Positions 1-8,483 of a stretch of DNA of 64,000 bases are shown piece by piece (the first letter of the stretch is position 1; each line of letters begins with the position of its first letter). This DNA comes from Armatimonadota bacterium (lineage in GTDB: Bacteria > Armatimonadota > Zipacnadia > JAUWAU01): positions 22,309 through 86,308 of the forward strand of contig JAUWAU010000028.1 of NCBI GenBank assembly GCA_030601885.1, written 5' to 3'. Both the position numbers and the translations under genes were made by a program. The notes below the pieces were generated by a model. It worked only from the letters and a program-made list of their open reading frames with translations, was not told the origin of the DNA and did not search any database.

Positions 1-108
1 ACGGTCGGTCTGATCCGGTCGGATGAGCGCTCCGGGGGCATATTGAGGAAGATGTGGTGGAACCCCGTCGTCGGCAAGGCGCTGCCGTCGAAGCCGACCT
101 CGCGTTGA
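1..108 (+). CDS. Possible 3' end of a gene cut by the window edge
   Basis: Frame 1 is open from the first base to a TGA at 106-108 and would encode 35 C-terminal residues, including a WWNPVVGK stretch. The other two plus frames close sooner. I recognise no family, and an open frame this short is weak evidence in GC-rich DNA. It may equally be non-coding. Confidence 0.2.
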   Translation, partial: TVGLIRSDERSGGILRKMWWNPVVGKALPSKPTSR

Positions 109-249
109 GTCCCTGAAGCCCCTTCGTGCAGTTCCCGCCGACTCAGTTCCCCGGAATTCTACAGGAGGCGCAACGGTAGGCGCCGAACTATCACACCGCC
201 GTCGTCCTGCCGACAGAGGGGATGCGCCCGTGTGAGGTCGGGGAATCCG

Positions 250-1251
250 ATGCACAGGAGGATACTGCACTTCGCCGGTGTCGTGCTGGTCGCGCTCGGC
301 CTGTATTTCGGCCTCCGCTACCGGCAGCACCGCTACATCGCCCATAGGATCGAACTGCTCGCAACTGGCACGCTGAAAGAGCGTCAGGCGGCTGAGGCGA
401 GCCTCGTCCGCATAGGCCGGGCGGCCGTTCCGCAGCTTGTGGCACAGATGGAGCACGCTGCCAGCCTTCCTGGAGAGCGCATTCGCACCAGACGTCCCCG
501 TTCTCCCTACCGGCCCGATATCGAGCCATCTCCGTACAGCTCATACGAGTGGGAACGGGGGACATGCTTCCGCGCGGCTCGGGCCTTAGGCCGAATCCGC
601 GACCCACGAGCTGTGCAGCCGCTCATCGACTTCCTTCGCAGCGGGCGACTGCAGATACGACGCGTTCTTCGGGTGTGGGTCGAGCCCGAGGGCGTTTTCC
701 ACATCGAGCACGATTCCCCGCGTGGAGCTGCCACCACCGCCCTGGGGTTGCTGTGCGATGGCCGCGCCGTTCCCGTTCTGGCTGAGGCGGCTAACGACCC
801 GGACTGGCTCCAGCGGGCGCTGGCCGCGCAGGCGCTCGGATGTATCGGGGAGACGAGGGCAGGCGACGTTTTGATCGGGCTGCTCGAAGACGCCGAAAAG
901 AGGGTGGCGTGGGCCGCTATCGTGGGCCTCGCCGAGATGCGTGAGACGCGTGCGCTGCAGCCGCTGACCAGGGTCTTTGACAGGTGGGACTGGGAGCTGC
1001 ACTACTCGGCGACTCGCGCGCTCGTCGAGATCGCGGGCGAGCGAGGGATTGAGATGGCTCTCGAACAGATGCGCATGGCGCCGTCCAACACGGCATTCAC
1101 CATTGGCAAGGCTCTGCTTCAGACCGGGGATCCGGGAGCGATCAGAAGTGTAGAGGAGCTGGCGGCGCAACCTATCGCAACGCCCGGCCGCGAGGGGGCA
1201 CGGAGTGCGCTACGGCTCCGGGGGCAGCTCGTCGTGATCCGGCTGCGCTAG
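250..1251 (+). CDS. HEAT-repeat protein with N-terminal membrane anchor
   Basis: A 333-residue protein. One hydrophobic segment near the N-terminus (about residues 8-20) would anchor it or act as an uncleaved signal. The rest is helical HEAT/PBS-lyase-type repeats such as AARALGRIRDPRAVQPL, each pairing a conserved Arg/Asp with alternating Leu and Ala. Such repeats make solenoid scaffolds that bind proteins; no catalytic residues are visible. The start at 250 has a GGGG ribosome-binding site six bases upstream; an in-frame GTG at 232 would add six residues. The partner is unknown and the neighbours do not suggest one. Confidence 0.75.
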   Translation: MHRRILHFAGVVLVALGLYFGLRYRQHRYIAHRIELLATGTLKERQAAEASLVRIGRAAVPQLVAQMEHAASLPGERIRTRRPRSPYRPDIEPSPYSSYEWERGTCFRAARALGRIRDPRAVQPLIDFLRSGRLQIRRVLRVWVEPEGVFHIEHDSPRGAATTALGLLCDGRAVPVLAEAANDPDWLQRALAAQALGCIGETRAGDVLIGLLEDAEKRVAWAAIVGLAEMRETRALQPLTRVFDRWDWELHYSATRALVEIAGERGIEMALEQMRMAPSNTAFTIGKALLQTGDPGAIRSVEELAAQPIATPGREGARSALRLRGQLVVIRLR

Positions 1252-1307
1252 CTGGCGCGGGCCCATGCCGCCATACACGCCAAGCGGCGTTCGCTCGCGC
1301 CCTTGGC

Positions 1308-1380
1308 TGTCATTCTGAACGTAGTGAAGAATCTCATCGTTGGGCTGTTCGAGATCCTTCGGCTGCGCCTCAGGGTGACA
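1308..1380. repeat. 73-bp imperfect palindrome (REP/MITE-like)
   Basis: The outer ends TGTCATTCTGA (1308) and TCAGGGTGACA (to 1380) are inverted repeats with G-U-type mismatches. The inner arms around GAAGAATCTC and GAGATCCTTC also pair, so the unit folds into one long hairpin. It fills most of the gap between the HEAT gene and the nucleotidyltransferase gene. From general knowledge, closely similar palindromes are scattered in many unrelated bacterial genomes. No protein is encoded. Confidence 0.7.
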
Positions 1381-1429
1381 GGCCCGACGGACACGAGCAC
1401 TCCACGTTCGCGCGAAGGAACGCGATACC

Positions 1430-2386
1430 GTGAGCCAGCAGACCCGAGTCACCAAAGCCGTTATCACCGCCGCCGGCCATGGCACGCGGCAGTATCCGGC
1501 CACGGCCACCATCCAGAAGGAAATGATCCCCCTGGTGGACCGGGACGGGATCTGCAAGCCGACCATTCAGCTCATCGTCGAAGAGGCCCTCGAGTCCGGC
1601 ATCGAACAGATCTGCATCGTGGTGGCGCCGGGTGGCGAGGCGACCTTCCAGCAGCATTTCCGCGAGCTGTCTCCGAAAGAGCGCCCGGCGTATGAGGGGA
1701 AAGGGTCCGCCCTGCAGCAATCAGAGCTGCTGGGCCGGATGCGCGGGGCGATTAGCTACGCCGTGCAGCAGACCCAGGAGGGGTACGGACACGCCGTGTA
1801 CTGCGCACGGGAGTGCGTGGGCGACGAGCCGTTCCTGCTCATGCTGGGCGACCACATCTACATCAGCCACGAAGAGCGGCGCTGCGCCCGCCAATTGCTG
1901 GATGTCTTCGAGCAGCACGGCTGTCCCGTCTCCGGAGTAGCGCCCACGGCGGCGTCACAGCTCCACGCCTTCGGCACGGTGGCGGGCCAGCCGCTGGCCG
2001 AAGACCCCGGCGTGTACGAAGCACGCGCGATCTACGAGAAGCCCACCCCCGAGCATGCCCGCCAGCACCTGCGCACGCCCGGGCTGCCGGAGGAGACGTA
2101 CCTCTGCTTCCTCGGGATGCACGTGTTCACGCCGGCGATCTTCGACTGCCTGGGGGAGCACATTCGGGACAACGTCCGCGAGCGGGGCGAGATTCAACTG
2201 ACATCGGCGCAGGAGCTGCTGCGCACGCGCGAGCGGTACCTCGCCGCCCAGGTGCGCGGCAGCCGGCACGATATGGGCAACCCGGAGGGCCTCATCGAGA
2301 CCCAGATGGCCCTGGCCACGCAGTCGCCGTTCGCCGAGCGCGCCCAGCGGACGCTGCGCCAGGCCATCGGGAAACAGCCGCCGTAG
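1430..2386 (+). CDS. galU: UTP--glucose-1-phosphate uridylyltransferase (GalU-type)
   Basis: A 318-residue nucleotidyltransferase predicted to make UDP-glucose from UTP and glucose-1-phosphate for cell-envelope polysaccharides. The N-terminal binding loop AAGHGTRQYPAT replaces the usual GAGxGTRxxPAT, followed by the catalytic Lys in QKEMIPLVDR and the KPTIQLIVEEA segment. LMLGDHIY carries the metal-binding Asp. The length is close to bacterial GalU (about 290-300). GTG start with GAAGGAA nine bases upstream. Loop changes mean another sugar-1-phosphate or another NTP cannot be excluded. It stands alone, converging on the sulfatase gene. Confidence 0.8.
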   Translation: MSQQTRVTKAVITAAGHGTRQYPATATIQKEMIPLVDRDGICKPTIQLIVEEALESGIEQICIVVAPGGEATFQQHFRELSPKERPAYEGKGSALQQSELLGRMRGAISYAVQQTQEGYGHAVYCARECVGDEPFLLMLGDHIYISHEERRCARQLLDVFEQHGCPVSGVAPTAASQLHAFGTVAGQPLAEDPGVYEARAIYEKPTPEHARQHLRTPGLPEETYLCFLGMHVFTPAIFDCLGEHIRDNVRERGEIQLTSAQELLRTRERYLAAQVRGSRHDMGNPEGLIETQMALATQSPFAERAQRTLRQAIGKQPP

Positions 2387-2497
2387 TTGCCACCGCATCG
2401 GCAGAATGGATCAGGCGCAACGCGTCGCTGTGGGAGAATGTGGTTGTTGGCGCGACGGCGCCGGCAGCGCAGAGCTTTTCGTATAGATTACCCCGCT

Positions 2498-3982
2498 TTA
2501 GTTGGGCTCAAGCATGCGAGGGGTCGGGTTCTCCTCCCAGCCGGAAGGACGTTGGTTCGCGCCGGGGCGGTCCATGTCGCCGAGGTCTTCGCGGGCTTGC
2601 TCGGCGAAGGCCATGAGGCGTTGGACCACGTCCGGGTGATCGTCCACCACGTTGCTCTCCTCGCTGATGTCGGCTACGAGGTCGTAGAGTCGCGCGGGGC
2701 TCGGCTTGCCGTCGGCCCGGCCGCGGCCGCGCTTTGACTCAAGCGGGAGGTACAGCTTCCACTTGCCGGAGCGGACGGCCTGTAGCTGGTCCATGTGGTA
2801 GTAGAAGAAGGCCTCGTGGGGGGACCGGGCGCCGGGCTCGCCGGACATGAGGGGCCAGATGTCTTTGCCGTCGATGATGCGGTCGGTGGGAGGCTCGGTG
2901 CCGGCGAGGCGCGCGAATGTGGGCAGTAGGTCCATCGTGGTGGCCACTTCGCGGCACTCGGCGCCCGCGGGGATCTTCCCCGGCCAGCAAATGACGCACG
3001 GGACGCGCATGCCGCCCTCGGCCGTGGTGTATCCAGAGCCGGAAAGGGGCAGATTAGAGCCCTGAGGCGGGTTGCGCGTCGGAGCGCCGTTGTCGCTGGT
3101 CCAGAGGACGAGGGTGCTCTCGTCCAGGCCAAGGCGCTCGAGGGCGGCCAGGATCTCGCCGGTGGACCAGTCGATCTCCTCGACGGAGTCGCCCCACGGC
3201 CCGTTGCGGCTCTTCCCGCGGAAGGCCTCGCTGGCGAAGGGCGCCTGCGTGCTGCCGGGCATGGCATGCGGCAAATAGAGGAAGAAGGGCCGGTCGCGGT
3301 TCTCGGTGATGAAGTGGATTGAGGCCTCCGTGTAGCGCTTCGTGACGAGATTGCGATCGACGGGCGCGTCGATTACTTCCTCGTTCTGCATGAGCGGAAG
3401 CGGCGGCCACGGCTTGCCCTCGCGCGGCGTCATGTCGTCGCTGTAGGGGATCCCAAGGTAGTAGTCGAATCCCTGGCGGGTCGGGAGGAACTGCGGCTGG
3501 TCGCCGAGGTGCCACTTGCCGATGATGGCGGTGGCATAGGCGCGCTTCTTGAGTACCTCGGCGATGGTGATCTCGTCCGGGTGGAGGCCCTTTGTCGAGA
3601 CGGGCTGCAGGACGGAGGCCCCCGTGTCGCTGATGTGCATGTTGACGCGGCGGGGGTAGCAGCCGGTCATGATGCTGGAGCGGGAGGGCGTGCACACGCC
3701 GCTGGTGACGTAGAAGTCAGTGAGGCGCATGCCCTCCTCGGCCATACCATCGACGGCGGGCGTGCGGTGCAGCTCGGAGCCGAAGCAGCCGATGTCTCCG
3801 TAGCCGAGGTTGTCGCAGAAGATGATGATGAAGTTGGGTGGACGGTCGGGCATGGTGGAGGGGCCCTCTGATGGGCCGCTACCCTCCTTGCGCTGGTCTG
3901 AGGCCTGAAGCTGCGTCGCCAGAGCTGCCGGTGCGAGGGCAGAGGTCTTGATGAAGGCTCGGCGGGTGATGGCGGGTGGCAT
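2498..3982 (-). CDS. Tat-exported type I sulfatase
   Basis: A 494-residue arylsulfatase-family enzyme hydrolysing a sulfate ester, probably on a sulfated polysaccharide. The N-terminus carries a twin-arginine signal (TRRAFIK, residues 6-12) followed by an Ala-rich stretch, so export is folded and periplasmic. FIIIFCDNLGYGD holds the first metal ligands; C97-T-P-S-R101 is the motif whose Cys becomes formylglycine. LWTSDNGAP and the C-terminal LYDL region are family-typical. The start at 3982 was chosen because the Tat signal begins there; the frame stays open 171 bp further upstream without family similarity. No formylglycine-generating or anSME enzyme is in the window. Confidence 0.88.
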   Translation of the reverse strand: MPPAITRRAFIKTSALAPAALATQLQASDQRKEGSGPSEGPSTMPDRPPNFIIIFCDNLGYGDIGCFGSELHRTPAVDGMAEEGMRLTDFYVTSGVCTPSRSSIMTGCYPRRVNMHISDTGASVLQPVSTKGLHPDEITIAEVLKKRAYATAIIGKWHLGDQPQFLPTRQGFDYYLGIPYSDDMTPREGKPWPPLPLMQNEEVIDAPVDRNLVTKRYTEASIHFITENRDRPFFLYLPHAMPGSTQAPFASEAFRGKSRNGPWGDSVEEIDWSTGEILAALERLGLDESTLVLWTSDNGAPTRNPPQGSNLPLSGSGYTTAEGGMRVPCVICWPGKIPAGAECREVATTMDLLPTFARLAGTEPPTDRIIDGKDIWPLMSGEPGARSPHEAFFYYHMDQLQAVRSGKWKLYLPLESKRGRGRADGKPSPARLYDLVADISEESNVVDDHPDVVQRLMAFAEQAREDLGDMDRPGANQRPSGWEENPTPRMLEPN

Positions 3983-4205
3983 GTGGGCAGAGCCCTGGCG
4001 ACGGGATTGTGCCTGGCTCGTGTTGTGTTCGACGTGGGTAAGAGGAATCCTTGGGGAAAGGCCGGGGAAAGGGTCAAGGCTGAAGGGTCGAGGGTGGGAC
4101 CAAAGGCGCGGGCGGGCGAGGGGAACCGAAGACAGGACGGCAGTAGTGCCCATGCCAGGATCGGTCTGATAGGAGGAGCGTATCTATTGGATGATGCCAA
4201 CCCCA

Positions 4206-5612
4206 TCAGCCCTTCGCGCCGGCCTCATACGCCTCCTGCAGCAACTCGATGGGATGAGCGACCCGGATGTCCAGGCCGCGCTCGCGGACGCCCTTGGCGA
4301 GCTGCAGCAGACAGCCGATATTGCCGCTGGCGACGACGTCCACGCCGGCGGCCTCGATGTGGGCCATCTTCCGCGCCAGGAGCGCATCGGCGATGTCCGG
4401 ATGGGCGATGTTGTAGATGCCGGCGCTGCCGCAGCACCAGTCACATTCTTTCAGCTCGACGAGCTCCACGCCGGGGATGCTGCACAGCAGCTCCCGCGGC
4501 TCTGAGGCGATCTGCTGCCCGTGGAGCAAGTGACAGGGCTCGTCGTAGGCGACCCTCAGCTTCCCTGCTTCTGTAGGGCGGGGATGCCCATCCCCGCCGA
4601 GGGCGGGCTTAGGCAAGCCCGCCCTACACTGTGCTTCTCCGGGGGCGGCGAGGGGGAGGCCCGCCAGGAACTCTGTGATGTCACGCGTCTTCTCCGCGAA
4701 ACGCTCCGCCCTGTCGGCATAATCAGGGTCGTCTCTGAGCAGCTCGGGATACTCCTTCATCGTCGAGCTGCAGCCGGCGGCGTTGACGATGATGGCGTCC
4801 ACCTCGGCCCGCTCGAAGACGTCGATACTGTGACGAGCAAGCTCTCGCGCGGTCTCAAGGTCGCCCTGGTGCACGTGCAAGCCGCCGCAGCAGCGCTGAT
4901 CGGGCGGAGTCACCACCTCGCAGCCATTGGCCGCAAGCACGTCCACCGTGGCCCAGTTGACCGAGCGCAGCATAATGTCCATGACGCAGCCCGACAGAAA
5001 GCCCACCCGGGCGCGGCGCTCACCCTTCGCGGACACGACTTGTGGTAGGGCTGGGAACGATTCTTCGAGCTTCGCCGGCAGGAGCTGCTCCGCCGCACGA
5101 AGCCGACGGGGAAGCAGGCGGGTGAGGCCGCTCTTCCGCAGCAGGAGCTGAATGCCAAGCCGCTGGTACAGGCGGAGCATAACTGCGGCAACTCGCAGGC
5201 CGCGCGGGCTGGGCATGATCCAACGGAGGACGACCGCCATGGCGGCGCGCTCAAGCGGAGGACGAGCGCGGTGGTACTCCGGCCAGGCCCGCACCTTTTC
5301 CAGAAGTGCTCCATATTCCACGCCGGACGGGCAGGCCGTCTGGCAGGCACGACAATCGAGGCACAGGTCGAGGTGTCGGAAGACATCGCGCGTGAGAGAG
5401 AGCCGGCCCTCCATGACCGCGCGCGCAAGATGGATGCGACCGCGCGGCGAGGCCATCTCGGTGCGCAGCTCGGCGTACGTCGGGCAGAACGTGGCGCAGA
5501 GGCCGCAGTGGACGCACTGGAGGACTTCGTCGGCAAAGGCTGGCGGGGATGGGCATCCTCGCCCTACAACATCGTCATCGCCCAAGCCTGTTTGTGCTGC
5601 GTCAACGGCCAT
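4206..5612 (-). CDS. glcF: Glycolate oxidase iron-sulfur subunit
   Basis: A 468-residue subunit of glycolate/lactate-type dehydrogenase, carrying electrons from the flavin subunits toward the membrane. Two ferredoxin-like clusters are visible: CVHCGLCATFCP and CLDCRACQTACP, followed by cysteine-rich CCG domains (RCCGGLHVHQGD, CDWCCGSAGIYN). The ATG at 5612 overlaps the end of glcE by 11 bp. A palindromic element (4572-4627) lies inside the frame between the two CCG halves and adds residues such as CRAGLPKPALGGDGHP; a partial copy (5542-5568) forms part of the N-terminus. Both keep the frame open, so the protein is probably made. Confidence 0.9.
   Translation of the reverse strand: MAVDAAQTGLGDDDVVGRGCPSPPAFADEVLQCVHCGLCATFCPTYAELRTEMASPRGRIHLARAVMEGRLSLTRDVFRHLDLCLDCRACQTACPSGVEYGALLEKVRAWPEYHRARPPLERAAMAVVLRWIMPSPRGLRVAAVMLRLYQRLGIQLLLRKSGLTRLLPRRLRAAEQLLPAKLEESFPALPQVVSAKGERRARVGFLSGCVMDIMLRSVNWATVDVLAANGCEVVTPPDQRCCGGLHVHQGDLETARELARHSIDVFERAEVDAIIVNAAGCSSTMKEYPELLRDDPDYADRAERFAEKTRDITEFLAGLPLAAPGEAQCRAGLPKPALGGDGHPRPTEAGKLRVAYDEPCHLLHGQQIASEPRELLCSIPGVELVELKECDWCCGSAGIYNIAHPDIADALLARKMAHIEAAGVDVVASGNIGCLLQLAKGVRERGLDIRVAHPIELLQEAYEAGAKG
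4572..4627. repeat. 56-bp cloverleaf palindrome inside glcF
   Basis: The outer arms TGTAGGGC and GCCCTACA enclose two perfect hairpins: GGCGGGGATG/CATCCCCGCC with a 2-base loop, and GGGCGGGCTT/AAGCCCGCCC with a 4-base loop. The unit sits in frame within glcF. This shape is that of a REP-type or miniature element. Confidence 0.8.
5542..5568. repeat. Partial copy of the glcF palindrome
   Basis: Reading the minus strand, this segment is TGTAGGGCGAGGATG then CCCATCCCCGCC. It matches the first half of the element at 4572-4627 with one difference. It contributes the residues VVGRGCPSPP near the N-terminus of GlcF. Confidence 0.65.
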
Positions 5613-6963
5613 CGGCGAGTCGTCCCGGATTCAGTATCCCGGCAGGATCGAATGCCCTCTTGATGGACGCCATCAGCTCCCACTGCGCGCCCGTGTTGCC
5701 CCACACGCCTGCCAACTTCTTCACGGCCACCGGCCCTCGTTCGATGATTGCCCAGCCGCCGAGCCGTTGCGTCTCCGCACGCAGCTCCTCACACAGGCCC
5801 GCGACGCGCTCCGGCGGTTCGTCGATCGGCGACGGTGCCTCCACGATGACGTACACGATGCCGTTGCCCGCATGCGCCTGCGCGGCGCATCGCCAGCCGA
5901 AGTCCCCGGCAAGCCGTTCTGCCTTCGATATGACCTTCCCCACGTCGCTGCTGAGCACCGAAAGCTTCATCGTGAGTAGGCCCGCCGGGCCACCGCCAAT
6001 TCGCGGCACGAGGGTGCGGAGCCACAATCTGCCCGCCCGCTCGTCCTCGCCGCGGACGCCCTCTGGTCGAGCCCCCGTCTCCAGGAACAGCGCCTTGGCC
6101 TCGGTGAGCTGATAGGACGTTTCCGCAGCGGTGCCCCAAAAGCTGGCGATCACGGCAGCACCGCCGCCGTCATCAGTGCTCAATGGCCGGTGGTCGGCAC
6201 GGCCAAGAGATCGGGCGTTCAGAAGCTCGACGAATACCGGCTCGAGTTGCGACGCCACCAGAGCGGCCGCCACCTGCTGCGCCTGTTCGCAGGACTCGCA
6301 CCACCCGACCACCATCGCCCGTTCCGGCAGACGCGGCCACACTTTGAAGGTCAGCTCCGTGAGCACGCCCAGCGTGCCGAGCGACCCGACGAAGAGCCGA
6401 GTCAGATCGTACCCGGCGACGTTCTTGACGACGCGACCGCCGGCTTTCATCGGTTCGCCGGTCGCCGCGACGGCGCGCATGCCGAGCAGCATATCCGCCG
6501 AGGTGCCGTAGCGGAAGCGGCTCGGCCCGCTGGCACCGGCGGCCACAATCCCGCCGATGGTGGCCTCGTCGCTGCAGGCCGGATCGAGCGGCAGGCACTG
6601 ATCGTGCTCGCCCAAGCATCGTTGAAGATCCCCCAGCGTTACCCCGGCCTGCACCGTGACCGTCAGGTCGGCCGGCTCGTGGGCCACGATGGTGTTGAGC
6701 CACGCGAGGGAGAGCGCAATGCCAGCCGCCGCCAGCGGAGCGCCCAGATGGACGAAGGAGCCCGAGCCGTATGGCGCCACCGGCACGCTGTGCTCAGTGG
6801 CGAGCCGCAGGATGGCGGCCAGCTCCTCCACGGTGCCGGGTTGAGCGAGCGCCAGGGGCTCCTGGCCGTCAACGGCGTAGCGTGATGGCTCGTCGGGAGG
6901 TGCAAGGACCTCGGGGCCAAGCTCGCGCTGAAGCCTCTCTATGGCGCTCCGCAGATCACGCAC
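5602..6963 (-). CDS. glcE: Glycolate oxidase FAD-binding subunit
   Basis: A 453-residue FAD-linked oxidase of the PCMH/VAO fold. The N-terminal half binds FAD (GTVEELAAILRLATEH, then PYGSGSFVHLG, and the DLTVTVQAGVTLGDLQ strand). The segment GGRVVKNVAGYDLTRLFVGSLGTLGV is a GlcE hallmark. The C-terminal HAGNGIVYV matches the family. It works with GlcD and GlcF as the glycolate dehydrogenase. GTG start at 6963, overlapping the end of glcD by 8 bp; its own end overlaps glcF by 11 bp. The three genes are therefore one translationally coupled unit. Confidence 0.92.
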   Translation of the reverse strand: MRDLRSAIERLQRELGPEVLAPPDEPSRYAVDGQEPLALAQPGTVEELAAILRLATEHSVPVAPYGSGSFVHLGAPLAAAGIALSLAWLNTIVAHEPADLTVTVQAGVTLGDLQRCLGEHDQCLPLDPACSDEATIGGIVAAGASGPSRFRYGTSADMLLGMRAVAATGEPMKAGGRVVKNVAGYDLTRLFVGSLGTLGVLTELTFKVWPRLPERAMVVGWCESCEQAQQVAAALVASQLEPVFVELLNARSLGRADHRPLSTDDGGGAAVIASFWGTAAETSYQLTEAKALFLETGARPEGVRGEDERAGRLWLRTLVPRIGGGPAGLLTMKLSVLSSDVGKVISKAERLAGDFGWRCAAQAHAGNGIVYVIVEAPSPIDEPPERVAGLCEELRAETQRLGGWAIIERGPVAVKKLAGVWGNTGAQWELMASIKRAFDPAGILNPGRLADGR

Positions 6964-8482
6964 GGGCTGCTTCCAGTTCTGGCGGGAGCACCTTGCCCGG
7001 ATTGCAGATGCCGCCCGGGTCGAAGATTCGCTTCAACTCTCGCATCGCAGACAGATCGGGCTCGTCGAAGATGAGCGGCATGTATTCGATCTTCTCGCTC
7101 CCAATGCCGTGCTCGCCGGTGATGGTGCCCCCGAGGGCGACGCACGCCTGGAGGATCTCGCCGCCGATCCCGGGCACCCTCCGCACCTGTTCCTCATCGC
7201 GATCGTCGAAGAGGATGAGCGGATGCAGGTTCCCATCGCCGGCGTGGAAGACGTTGGCGATCCGCACACCATGCTTCTCTGCGATGGCGGCGATCTTCTC
7301 GAGCACCTCCGGCAGCTTGGTGCGCGGCACCGTGCCGTCTTGCGTGCAGAAGCTCGGACTCAGACGGCCGATGGCCCCAAAGGCGCCCTTGCGACTCGTC
7401 CACAGCAGCAGCCGCTCCTGCACCGTGCGAGCCATACGGATCTCGCGCACGCGGTTGTTCTGGCAAATCTCCCTGGCCCGGCGCATGCCTTCGTCCAGGC
7501 CGGCTTCGAGCCCGTCGAGCTCGACGATGAGCACGACCTCGGCATCGAGCGGAAAGCCAAAGCCGTATGCGGCTTCCACGGCGCCCACCACGAGCTTGTC
7601 CATCATCTCCAGCGCCACCGGGATGATGCCGGCGGCGATGATGTCCGACACCGCCTGACCGGCGTCCCGCACGGTGTTGAAGATGGCGAGCATCGTGCGC
7701 ACGCCCTGCGGCGCACGCAGCAGGCGCACGATGGCCTTGGTCACGATGCCGAGGGTGCCCTCGGAGCCGATGACGAGTCGCACCAGATCATAGCCGGGCG
7801 CGTCCTCCGTCTTTCCGCCGAGCTGGACCACTTGCCCGGTCGGCAGCACCAACTCCACGCCCAGAACGTGGTTCGCCGTGACTCCGTACTTGAGGCAATG
7901 CGGGCCGCCCGAGTTCTCAGCGATGTTCCCCCCGATGCTGCACGCCTGCTGGCTCGCCGGATCGGGCGCAAAGAAATAGCCGTCCCCCTGCACCGCCTCC
8001 GTCAGCGCCAGGTTGATAACGCCCGGCTCCACGACCGCGATACGATTCCGCAGGTCGATCTCCAGGATCCTATCCATGCGGTTGAGGGCAATGACAACGC
8101 CCCCGCCACCGGGTGCCACGGGTAGCTTGCTACCCGTGCGGCCACAGGCCGAGACCTCCACGGGTTGACAAGCAACCCGTGCCACATCTCTCGCTGCGTG
8201 CTGGCCACTGACCACTGACCACTGACCACTGCCTACAGGCGTGCAGCCACCGCTGAGGCCGGTGCCGAGGCCGCGAGGGTAGAAGGGGATCTTCTCCCGC
8301 GCACAGAGCTTGACGATATCCTGCACGTGCGCCGCGTTGCCAACGTGCACGACGACGTCGGGCGTGGCCCGCGCCAGCGTGTAGCCATCGCACTCGTACG
8401 TGAGCAACTCCTCGGGCCGATGCACGACGGCGTCTCTGCCCGCTATGGACACAAGCTCACGAACGAGGCCGCGTTTCGTCAT
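6956..8482 (-). CDS. glcD: Glycolate oxidase FAD-linked subunit D
   Basis: A 508-residue FAD-linked dehydrogenase, the catalytic subunit oxidising glycolate or D-lactate. FAD loop PRGLGTGLSGG, then GGNIAENSGGPHCLKYGVT, LVIGSEGTLGIVTKA, FHAGDGNLHP and GTITGEHGIGSEK are diagnostic. Directly after GTGLSGGCTPV an extra stretch of about 38 residues (containing GQWSVVSGQ and RTGSKLPVAPG) interrupts the family pattern before GGGVVIALNRM; it is encoded by an inserted repeat (8111-8232) that keeps frame. The gene begins one base after the stop of the upstream TPR gene and overlaps glcE, so the four are probably cotranscribed. Confidence 0.92.
   Translation of the reverse strand: MTKRGLVRELVSIAGRDAVVHRPEELLTYECDGYTLARATPDVVVHVGNAAHVQDIVKLCAREKIPFYPRGLGTGLSGGCTPVGSGQWSVVSGQHAARDVARVACQPVEVSACGRTGSKLPVAPGGGGVVIALNRMDRILEIDLRNRIAVVEPGVINLALTEAVQGDGYFFAPDPASQQACSIGGNIAENSGGPHCLKYGVTANHVLGVELVLPTGQVVQLGGKTEDAPGYDLVRLVIGSEGTLGIVTKAIVRLLRAPQGVRTMLAIFNTVRDAGQAVSDIIAAGIIPVALEMMDKLVVGAVEAAYGFGFPLDAEVVLIVELDGLEAGLDEGMRRAREICQNNRVREIRMARTVQERLLLWTSRKGAFGAIGRLSPSFCTQDGTVPRTKLPEVLEKIAAIAEKHGVRIANVFHAGDGNLHPLILFDDRDEEQVRRVPGIGGEILQACVALGGTITGEHGIGSEKIEYMPLIFDEPDLSAMRELKRIFDPGGICNPGKVLPPELEAARA
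8111..8232. repeat. In-frame repeat insertion in glcD: two hairpins plus a heptamer tract
   Basis: Hairpin one (8117-8138) has 10-bp arms CACGGGTAGC/GCTACCCGTG and a 2-base loop. Hairpin two (8159-8181) has 9-bp arms CACGGGTTG/CAACCCGTG. Four tandem copies of the heptamer CCACTGA, the last one imperfect, follow at 8205-8232. The 16 bases at 8111-8126 recur, inverted and with one change, at 36478-36493. Confidence 0.8.
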
Positions 8483-8483
8483 C

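Noticed and set aside
8205..8232. CRISPR-like tandem repeat in glcD
   Set aside because: The heptamers are contiguous with no spacers; there are no cas genes.
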